DNA from: Bacillota bacterium
GTDB lineage: Bacteria; Bacillota; Clostridia; Oscillospirales; Acutalibacteraceae
NCBI GenBank assembly: GCA_029007015.1
Contig: JAQXHB010000051.1
Location: 1-6,179, forward strand
Length of the DNA stretch: 6,179 nt
Direction: 5' to 3'
Part shown: positions 1-4,728 of the stretch, piece after piece
How the letters are laid out: every line of letters starts with the position of its first letter
Numbering within the stretch: the stretch's first letter is position 1
Notes under the pieces: generated by a model
What the model was told of the DNA's origin: nothing
Databases searched by the model: none
Seen by the model: only the letters and a program-made list of their open reading frames with translations
Position numbers and translations under genes: made by a program

Positions 1-1583
1 TGAACATTGGAAAAATCAATTTGTTCTTCCACAGCGGGAGCCGTCTGAGTGGCCTCCGCAGGAGCCGAAGCTTCCTTGGAAACCTTCTTGTCAGAGTCCA
101 AAGGTTTCATTGTCGGGAACAGCAAAACGTCGCGTATTGAGGGCGAGTCGGTCAAGAGCATGACCAGGCGGTCGACGCCAAAGCCAAGTCCGCCTGTGGG
201 CGGCATGCCGTACTCAAGCGCCGTGACATAGTCATAATCGACCTCGGCGTTGCAATCGGGCTCCTCAGCCAGTTTCTTCTGCACCTGACGCTCAAAGCGC
301 TCCTTCTGGTCAATCGGGTCATTCAACTCGGAGAATGCATTGCCGAACTCGGTGGCATTTATGAAATACTCAAACCGCTCGGTAAAGGCCGGGTCGCTTG
401 GCTTGCGCTTGGCAAGCGGGCTGTTTTCAACCGGATAATCGTAGATGAAGGTCGGCTGAATCAACTTCTCCTCAACAAAAGCGTCAAACAGTTCAATCAG
501 CACCGTGCCCTTGGTCGCGTCATCCGGCACCTCAACATGCATACGCTTGGCACACTCGCGCGCGGCGGCATCGTCGGCCCATTCATAGTAGTCACAGCCC
601 GAATACTTCTTAACCGCTTCAACCATTGTCAGGCGCTCCCAGTGGCCCATATCAATCTCAGTACCCTGGTATGTGATGACCTTGCTGCCGCAAATTTTCT
701 CGGCCAGCATGGTGTTCATCTCCTCGACCAAATCCATCATGCCGTGGTAATCGGTAAATGCCTGATACAACTCAATAGAGGTAAATTCGGGATTGTGCTT
801 GGTGTCCATGCCCTCGTTTCTGAATATACGGCCAACCTCGTACACACGGTGCATACCGCCGACAATAAGCCGCTTTAAGTACAACTCGGTCTCGATGCGC
901 AGGTACATATCCATGTCGAGGGTGTTGTGGTGGGTCTTGAACGGGCGGGCAGATGCGCCTATCTCAAGCGGCACCAGAATAGGTGTGTCGACCTCCAAAA
1001 AGCCCTTGGAATTAAGATATGAGCGAATCTCGCTGAGTATTTGCGAGCGCTTGTAGAAAGTGTCGCGCACATTGGGATTAACGATGAGGTCAACATATCG
1101 CTGGCGATAACGCAGGTCGTTATCCTTCAGCCCGTGGAACTTCTCCGGCAGGGGCAGAAGCGACTTGGCCAGCAGGGTTATAGCCTGCGTATGCACCGAG
1201 ATTTCGCCCGTCTTGGTCTGGAAAACGAAGCCCTCAATGCCTACGATATCGCCTATATCCATTTTCTTAAAGCCGGCATATGCCTCCTCGCCAACATCGT
1301 CGCGGCGTATATATGCCTGCACCGTGCCGGTGCTGTCCTGCAGATGGTAGAAACTGGCCTTGCCCATGATGCGGCGGCTCATGATGCGACCGGCCACACG
1401 CACAGTGGCGCCGTCAAAACGGTCAAAGCCGTTTTTAATCTCGTCGGCGTAAGCGGTAACATCGTACTTGGTAATCTCAAACGGGTCGGTGCCGGCCGCC
1501 TTGAGTTGAGCCAATTTATCGCGGCGCACCTGCAGTACTTCGCTAATGTCGTTATTCTGCTCGATAGCTGTGTTCTGTTCCAT
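1..1583 (-). CDS. lysS: Lysyl-tRNA synthetase, class II (LysRS), C-terminally extended; 3' end beyond window
   Basis: Cytoplasmic enzyme that attaches lysine to tRNA-Lys in an ATP-dependent two-step reaction. The visible 527 codons are open to the window edge. The N-terminal anticodon-binding OB-fold is at about residues 60-145 (VRVAGRIMSRRIMGKASFYH onward). The class II catalytic core follows: ARPFKTHHN at 212-220, motif 2 FRNEG at 254-258, HNPEF just after it, and motif 3 GGLGFGVDR at 464-472. The core ends normally at RDVLLFPTMKPL (484-495). The protein then continues through a Lys/Ala/Glu/Pro-rich linker into EEQIDFSNV, where the window stops. Usual bacterial LysRS is about 490-505 residues, so this one is longer. 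My recollection is that some clostridial LysRS carry an extra tRNA-binding OB domain (MetG-C/EMAPII-like) here, but the domain itself lies outside the window. The ATG at 1583 is supported by AAGGAG at 1594-1599. It lies 63 bases behind greA, probably in the same transcript. Residue 208 is Ile where the family usually has the first Gly of GGAxARPF. Confidence 0.97.
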   Translation of the reverse strand, partial: MEQNTAIEQNNDISEVLQVRRDKLAQLKAAGTDPFEITKYDVTAYADEIKNGFDRFDGATVRVAGRIMSRRIMGKASFYHLQDSTGTVQAYIRRDDVGEEAYAGFKKMDIGDIVGIEGFVFQTKTGEISVHTQAITLLAKSLLPLPEKFHGLKDNDLRYRQRYVDLIVNPNVRDTFYKRSQILSEIRSYLNSKGFLEVDTPILVPLEIGASARPFKTHHNTLDMDMYLRIETELYLKRLIVGGMHRVYEVGRIFRNEGMDTKHNPEFTSIELYQAFTDYHGMMDLVEEMNTMLAEKICGSKVITYQGTEIDMGHWERLTMVEAVKKYSGCDYYEWADDAAARECAKRMHVEVPDDATKGTVLIELFDAFVEEKLIQPTFIYDYPVENSPLAKRKPSDPAFTERFEYFINATEFGNAFSELNDPIDQKERFERQVQKKLAEEPDCNAEVDYDYVTALEYGMPPTGGLGFGVDRLVMLLTDSPSIRDVLLFPTMKPLDSDKKVSKEASAPAEATQTAPAVEEQIDFSNV

Positions 1584-1611
1584 TTTTGCACTTCTCCTTT
1601 TAACACAAAGC

Positions 1612-1638
1612 GGACGGATAACCCGAAGCTACCCGTCC
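1612..1638 (-). promoter_or_regulatory. Stem-loop in the greA-lysS spacer
   Basis: On the transcribed strand the arms GGACGGGTAGC and GTTATCCGTCC pair over 11 bp, including two G-U pairs, around a TTCGG loop; a C(UUCG)G-type cap is possible. The structure starts 8 bases after the greA stop codon and ends about 12 bases before the lysS Shine-Dalgarno. No clean U-run follows (GCTTTGTGTTAA), so it is not a classical terminator. It could be a partial terminator, an mRNA processing or stability element that sets the greA:lysS ratio, or a structure that affects access to the lysS ribosome-binding site. The pairing is seen; the role is inferred. Confidence 0.7.
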
Positions 1639-1646
1639 TAACAATT

Positions 1647-2120
1647 CTATCTGGTGATTTCAATAATCTCGAATTTAAGTTCACCGGAGGGTGTTTCGGC
1701 AATTACGGTGTCGCCAATTTTGTGGCCGAGCAGAGCCTTGCCGACCGGAGCCTCATCCGAAATTTTGCCGTTCATCGGGTCAGCCTCGGCCGAACCGACA
1801 ATTGAATATGTTTCTTTTTCGTTGTATTCAACATCGAGCACTGTAACGCGCGAACCGATGCTGACACGGCCTGTAGCAATCTCGTCCTCGTCGATTACCT
1901 TGACATCTTTGAGCATAGCCTCGAGTTCGGTAATGCGAGCCTCGACCTTTGCCTGCTCATTTTTTGCCTCGTCATATTCGCTGTTCTCCGACAAGTCGCC
2001 GTAGGAGCGTGCAACCTCTAATTTGTCTGCAATCTCCTGTCGTGTTTCGTTTTTGAGCGTTTCAAGCTCTGCGCGCAAATTTTCCAATCCTTCAGCAGTC
2101 AGGACCACTTGTTTAGCCAT
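1647..2120 (-). CDS. greA: Transcription elongation factor GreA
   Basis: GreA inserts into the secondary channel of RNA polymerase and stimulates cleavage of the 3' RNA end in backtracked complexes, restarting stalled elongation. The protein is 157 residues, the usual size. The N-terminal antiparallel coiled coil spans about residues 3-75, with the tip motif GDLSENSEYDEAK at 41-53. Asp42 and Glu45 are the expected tip acids that help position the catalytic magnesium. The C-terminal FKBP-like domain (about 80-157) carries the family signature EADPMNGKISDEAPVGKALL and ends with a typical TPSGELKFEIIEI strand. The ATG at 2120 is preceded by AGGGAG at 2129-2134, 8 bases upstream. It is the first gene behind the consensus promoter at 2244-2272, and lysS follows it; greA next to lysS is a recurring arrangement in Firmicutes. 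Nothing in the protein looks degenerate. Confidence 0.97.
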   Translation of the reverse strand: MAKQVVLTAEGLENLRAELETLKNETRQEIADKLEVARSYGDLSENSEYDEAKNEQAKVEARITELEAMLKDVKVIDEDEIATGRVSIGSRVTVLDVEYNEKETYSIVGSAEADPMNGKISDEAPVGKALLGHKIGDTVIAETPSGELKFEIIEITR

Positions 2121-2160
2121 GATTATTGCTCCCTATCTCCGCACAGTTGATATTTTGACA

Positions 2161-2190
2161 GTCGGCCGCCGGTGCGGCGGCGGGCCGAAC
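2161..2190 (-). promoter_or_regulatory. GC-rich stem-loop in the greA leader
   Basis: On the transcribed strand the core GCCGCCG-CAC-CGGCGGC is a perfect 7-bp all-GC stem. An alternative fold of the same 30 bases pairs the outer GTTCGGCC with GGCCGAC, with bulges. It ends about 26 bases before the greA Shine-Dalgarno, and TGTCAAAATATC follows it rather than a U-run, so it is not an intrinsic terminator. It is much more GC-rich than the surrounding leader. A 5' UTR control or stability element is inferred; the stem itself is seen. Confidence 0.6.
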
Positions 2191-2214
2191 AGCAGAGTAA
2201 TAAAATGAGAAAAG

Positions 2215-2229
2215 CGGCACAAATTGCCG
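2215..2229 (-). promoter_or_regulatory. Small hairpin near the 5' end of the greA transcript, followed by a U-rich stretch
   Basis: CGGCA and TGCCG pair across the loop ATTTG, and the RNA then reads CUUUUCUCAUUUUAUU. The 5-bp stem is weak for a terminator and the U-run is interrupted. The hairpin lies about 8 bases downstream of the expected transcription start, so it may protect the 5' end of greA-lysS mRNA. It might also act as a leaky terminator for read-through from the upstream gene. Assignment is uncertain. Confidence 0.4.
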
Positions 2230-2243
2230 TTCATAATAATACT

Positions 2244-2272
2244 ATTATAGTTTCACAGCCGCTCTGTGTCAA
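2244..2272 (-). promoter_or_regulatory. Full-consensus sigma-A promoter for greA-lysS
   Basis: The minus strand shows TTGACA (2272-2267), a 17-base spacer and TATAAT (2249-2244), a perfect match in both hexamers with ideal spacing. Transcription should start near 2237, leaving a leader of about 115 bases before the greA ATG at 2120. The -35 box begins one base after the TGA stop (2276-2274) of the upstream 266-residue gene. A strong constitutive housekeeping promoter is the natural reading. Operator sites are not evident, apart from the leader hairpins. Confidence 0.88.
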
Positions 2273-2273
2273 G

Positions 2274-3074
2274 TCATATTTTTTGCGCCAATGCGTTGGT
2301 ATCAATCGGTGCGCCGCCATGTATACCGAGCATTACCGGCAGGCCGATATAATCGCTTTTGCCCATCAACTGCCAGCACGCCGCGGCGAAATCAAACGGC
2401 TCGATTTTGTCCGGAACGGCCGTGCCCTGCGGCAGTGAAATGCTCTCACGCACCACCTCAATACAGCCGTGTGTGCGCGGGGCAAAGATAACTCCGCCGA
2501 CCGAAAATGAGCCGATGCCTTCAAATCCCTGCGGTGCCAGTACAGCCGAGCAACCATCAAGCACGGCAGCATCTCCGCCGACGACCGGCGAGACACCCAG
2601 CCGGCGGTAAACCGACTCGGCGTATCGGTCGTACTCATCCACGCGCGCCGTCAGCACGCGCACCGTCTCGGCATATTCAAGAAGCCGCACGACCAAACGC
2701 GGCTGATTGGCCGGTATGTCCACGAGACCCAGCGTCAGTTTCTTGCCCGCCTTTGCCGCTTGCTCTATCACGCTGACCGCCGCCTCTGTCAGCAACTCCT
2801 GCTCATAGCGACTGCTGTCAAAGCGAGCGCACCCACAGTCGGGTGGAAGAGCCGTTTCGCTCGGCAGCAGCAGATTTCGGGCGCATTTGCCGCACAAGCG
2901 TGCAATGTTCTGCCAATCAGTGCGCTCAGCGTCGCAGTCGGTCAAAACTCTGTAATAAAAACTACCGTCATAATCTATCCGTTCAACAAAAGGGCGCGGG
3001 CGGCCGACGGCACGCTTCAGTTTTTTGAAAAATCCGCGTCGCTTTACTACACCCGTATAAACAACTGCAAACAT
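2274..3074 (-). CDS. Uncharacterised 266-residue protein, possibly sporulation-linked
   Basis: I do not recognise a named family. The protein is soluble, with no signal peptide or membrane segment. The first 30 residues are basic (KRRGFFKKLKRAVGRPRP at 11-28). Residues 54-71 (WQNIARLCGKCARNLLLP) look like an amphipathic helix, and 112-165 alternates strand and helix: LTLGLVDI, then helix, VRVLTAR, then helix DEYDRYAESVYRRLG, then VSPVVGG. This suggests a Rossmann-like alpha/beta core, but no clear GxGxxG is present. Cysteines at 61, 64, 80 and 82 form CxxC-x15-CxC, which could bind a metal or could be chance. The C-terminus contains PVMLGIHGG (246-254). The ATG at 3074 is the only in-frame start after an upstream TAA. 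Its Shine-Dalgarno is weak (GGTGA, 9 bases upstream) and lies in the loop of a perfect inverted repeat. It is 86 bases behind spoIVB without an obvious terminator, so co-expression in the forespore is inferred from context only. Confidence 0.82.
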   Translation of the reverse strand: MFAVVYTGVVKRRGFFKKLKRAVGRPRPFVERIDYDGSFYYRVLTDCDAERTDWQNIARLCGKCARNLLLPSETALPPDCGCARFDSSRYEQELLTEAAVSVIEQAAKAGKKLTLGLVDIPANQPRLVVRLLEYAETVRVLTARVDEYDRYAESVYRRLGVSPVVGGDAAVLDGCSAVLAPQGFEGIGSFSVGGVIFAPRTHGCIEVVRESISLPQGTAVPDKIEPFDFAAACWQLMGKSDYIGLPVMLGIHGGAPIDTNALAQKI

Positions 3075-3106
3075 AGTTTTTCATCACCGATAAAAACTAT
3101 GTTTGC
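3067..3106. repeat. Perfect 15-bp inverted repeat spanning a start codon
   Basis: The arms 3067-3081 (GCAAACATAGTTTTT on plus) and 3092-3106 (AAAAACTATGTTTGC) are exact reverse complements around a 10-base loop. In the minus-strand transcript the ATG of the 266-residue gene (3074-3072) sits in the 3' arm. Its weak Shine-Dalgarno GGTGA lies in the loop. Folding would sequester the start codon while leaving the ribosome-binding site exposed. The U-run is in the 5' arm rather than after the stem, so it does not look like an intrinsic terminator. Alternatives are a protein-binding operator in DNA or an mRNA stability element. The rest of the spoIVB spacer (3107-3160) is AT-rich. It holds a TATAAC -10-like hexamer at 3121-3116 without a matching -35, and I see no terminator there. 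Confidence 0.85.
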
Positions 3107-3160
3107 CTTTTACATGTTATAATCGCTTTTTATAAAAAATATTTGTCACACCGTTACACA

Positions 3161-4390
3161 TCATGATGCCTTATTCGGCTGTTCCTGTGCGACGCTCTCT
3201 GCCGCCTCAAGCATATTCTCGGCAAAAATGGCGTATCCCTTGGTCGGGTCACCGACAAACACATGGGTTACAGCGCCGACAAGGCACCCGTCCTGCACAA
3301 TCGGACTGCCCGACATACCTTGAACGATGCCGCCGGTGATATTGAGCAGTTCTTGGTCGGTCACCTTGACCAAAAGATTTTTGGTCAGGTTGCCGTCGCT
3401 GTAATCTACGCCTGTTATTTCGCAGTCGTAGTAGCGCGGCGTGTTGCCGTCAACGGTGGTCAGTATCTTGGCCGCGCCTGTGTGAACCTCCTGACGCATG
3501 GCCACCCGCACCGTGTCTCCGCTCAAATTGGCGGATGTCTTGGCATATATTCCCATATCACTGTTGGACTCCACCTTGCCGATGGTGCCGATATAACTCA
3601 TCACTCCGCACAACTCTCCGGGCGAGCCTGCCGCCCCCTTTTTGACGCCGACGACGGTGGCGGTCACCATCTCCCCTTCACGAACCGGAACCAGCATGCC
3701 GGTGTCGGCATCGCAAATGCCGTGTCCCAGCCCCGCCGCCGTGTGGGTTGCCGAATTATAAAAGGTTAGCGTACCAATGCCGGCCGAACTGTCGCGCACC
3801 CACATGCCCAGTTTGTATGTCGAATCTGCGCCTGAGCGCGCCGGACTAATTTCAGCCGTTTTTTTCTGTCCGCCACGGCTGTACTCAACCCTGACGGCAC
3901 GGCCGCCCGCATCGGCAACCGCAAGGGCAATTTCGGCATTTGAATAGACCTTTTCGCCGTCGACTGAAATTATCATGTCGCCTTTTTCAATGCCGGCGTC
4001 GCGTGCCGGACAAGTGCCGCCGCTCGCCGTCGGCACATCGGACAGTCCGACCACCATCACGCCGTCGGTATACAGTTTAATACCAAAGGGCGTGCCGCAT
4101 AGGGTTACATACTTTGACTCGGCCGACACCAGCCACACATCTTTGATTGGCACGATGCCCAGCACGGTCAGTTCGGCCGAGCAAGCCTCTCCTGTGGCTG
4201 ACACCTGCTGAATTTTGTCGCTTTTACAGCGCACCTTGAGCGGCAGTTCCAAGCAAAAATCGCCATCATTTACCACCGTATAGCAGTCGGGTGTTTTATG
4301 ATAAATGTATATACTATATGTGAACAGCGCCGTGCAGAGAACGGCCAGTATCAGTGCAAAAATTTTTGTTAATTTTTTTGCAAATTGCAT
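3161..4390 (-). CDS. spoIVB: SpoIVB serine peptidase (stage IV sporulation protein B)
   Basis: In sporulation, SpoIVB is made in the forespore and acts in the space between the two forespore membranes. There it cleaves SpoIVFA and so releases SpoIVFB to process pro-sigma-K in the mother cell. The protein has 409 residues, against about 425 in Bacillus subtilis. Residues 7-30 form an uncleaved or self-cleaved signal anchor. A PDZ domain spans about 105-175 (GIEKGDMIISVDGEKV at 133-148). The S55 peptidase domain covers about 190-395: His223 in GLGHGICDADTG, Asp345 in VTDQELL and Ser360 in GGIVQGMSGSPI. The Asp-Ser spacing of 15 equals that of the B. subtilis triad (Asp363/Ser378). The C-terminal THVFVGDPTKGYAIF is also typical. 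The ATG at 4390 has GGAGGTGA at 4402-4395, 7 bases from GGAGG to ATG. The next gene is an unknown, not spo0A as in many endospore formers. Ten cysteines lie outside the anchor segment. Confidence 0.97.
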   Translation of the reverse strand: MQFAKKLTKIFALILAVLCTALFTYSIYIYHKTPDCYTVVNDGDFCLELPLKVRCKSDKIQQVSATGEACSAELTVLGIVPIKDVWLVSAESKYVTLCGTPFGIKLYTDGVMVVGLSDVPTASGGTCPARDAGIEKGDMIISVDGEKVYSNAEIALAVADAGGRAVRVEYSRGGQKKTAEISPARSGADSTYKLGMWVRDSSAGIGTLTFYNSATHTAAGLGHGICDADTGMLVPVREGEMVTATVVGVKKGAAGSPGELCGVMSYIGTIGKVESNSDMGIYAKTSANLSGDTVRVAMRQEVHTGAAKILTTVDGNTPRYYDCEITGVDYSDGNLTKNLLVKVTDQELLNITGGIVQGMSGSPIVQDGCLVGAVTHVFVGDPTKGYAIFAENMLEAAESVAQEQPNKAS

Positions 4391-4440
4391 TTTGTCACCT
4401 CCGATATCTCACAACCTTATTTTCTCTCGGCGGCGACCGA

Positions 4441-4469
4441 TAATTTATCCAAATAAATATCCCATCTCC
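4441..4469 (-). promoter_or_regulatory. Candidate forespore (sigma F/G-type) promoter for spoIVB
   Basis: GGATAAATTA at 4450-4441 fits the sigma-F -10 pattern GGnnAnAnTW at every fixed position. GGAGA at 4469-4465 lies 14 bases upstream but matches the -35 GyATA at only three of five positions. The start would fall near 4433, giving a leader of about 40 bases before the spoIVB ATG. In B. subtilis, spoIVB is transcribed by forespore sigma factors, which fits. The -35 is poor, so this is a suggestion only. Confidence 0.35.
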
Positions 4470-4472
4470 ACA

Positions 4473-4495
4473 TTTTTGTCCTTCGGGCACAAAAA
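4473..4495. repeat. Stem-loop with TTCG loop upstream of spoIVB
   Basis: On plus, TTTTTGTCC (4473-4481) pairs with GG-ACAAAAA (4486-4487 and 4489-4495, one bulged C at 4488) around a TTCG loop. Read on either strand the T-run comes first and the A-run last, the reverse of an intrinsic terminator. It lies just upstream of the candidate sporulation promoter, so a protein-binding dyad is possible. The structure is seen; no function is assigned. Confidence 0.55.
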
Positions 4496-4604
4496 CCGGC
4501 CATGTGCGTCTGCAGTTTCAACAAAATGGCAAAAAAGTTAACGCCGAAATTTGCAAATGCAGTATTCTCGGCAAAAAGCCCATCCAGACTGTCAAAAAAT
4601 CGGC

Positions 4605-4671
4605 ATGAATAAAAACAAATAAATAAGCCGGCGCCGCGTGAGGCAATCATTTGCTCTGGCGGCACCGGCTT
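4605..4671 (-). terminator. Intrinsic terminator of the AGCS symporter gene
   Basis: On the minus strand AAGCCGGTGCCGC (4671-4659) pairs with GCGGCGCCGGCTT (4637-4625) over 13 bp with one G-U pair. An inner stem (GAGCAA with TTG-CCTC, one bulge, loop ATGA) continues it after a small internal loop. A U-rich tract follows (TATTTATTTGTTTTTATT). It lies 57 bases beyond the symporter stop. The A-rich flank on one side could give weak activity on the plus strand, but no gene there needs it. Confidence 0.9.
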
Positions 4672-4728
4672 TCATTAACTTGGTGTCATTTATTACATTT
4701 TTATGTACTGACAAAACTGACGGTCGGC

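Larger units (their letters stand above)
4391..4604. other. Non-coding region upstream of spoIVB
   Basis: About 214 bases between the symporter's terminator and the spoIVB start, AT-rich, with no credible gene. It contains the spoIVB Shine-Dalgarno (4395-4402), a candidate sporulation promoter (4441-4469) and a stem-loop at 4473-4495. It also has a weaker dyad at 4543-4572 (GCCGA/TCGGC plus AAT/ATT with one bulge) enclosing most of the palindrome ATTTGCAAAT (4549-4558). On the minus strand a T6 run lies 6 bases beyond that dyad, which is too far for a confident terminator. A lone TTGACA occurs at 4597-4592 without a -10 at proper spacing. Confidence 0.6.

Noticed and set aside
537..878. Plus-strand open frame inside lysS
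   Set aside because: Antisense shadow of the LysRS catalytic core; no ribosome-binding site and no family resemblance.
1584..1646. T-box or lysine riboswitch ahead of lysS
   Set aside because: Only 63 bases are available, there is no T-box TGGNACCGCG-type sequence, and the single hairpin lacks a terminator U-run.
1041..1805. Long plus-strand open frame (254 codons) crossing lysS and greA
   Set aside because: It is antisense to two unmistakable genes, spans their spacer, and its translation resembles no protein; it is a by-product of their codon use.
2983..3084. Short out-of-frame minus-strand frame (about 33 codons) starting at the ATG in the inverted-repeat loop
   Set aside because: The GGTG lies directly against this ATG, too close to act as a Shine-Dalgarno, and the peptide (MKNYVCSCLYGC...) is just the +1 reading of the start of the 266-residue gene.
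3263..3769. Plus-strand open frame of 168 codons opposite spoIVB
   Set aside because: Lies entirely antisense to conserved SpoIVB domains; no independent coding evidence.
4543..4572. Second terminator downstream of the symporter
   Set aside because: The 8-bp bulged stem has a 13-base loop and its T-run is 6 bases away; the strong terminator at 4605-4671 already accounts for termination.
4592..4597. TTGACA as a sigma-A promoter for spoIVB
   Set aside because: No TATAAT-like hexamer occurs at 16-18 bases; the nearest A/T-rich candidate (GAGAAT) is too far.
4417..4665. Minus-strand 82-codon open frame between the symporter and spoIVB
   Set aside because: Its start lies in the stem of the symporter's terminator, it has no ribosome-binding site, and it runs through the spoIVB promoter region.
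4625..4671. tRNA-like GC-rich fold
   Set aside because: It lacks the T-loop and D-loop consensus and acceptor-stem length; it is a terminator hairpin with a U-tract.
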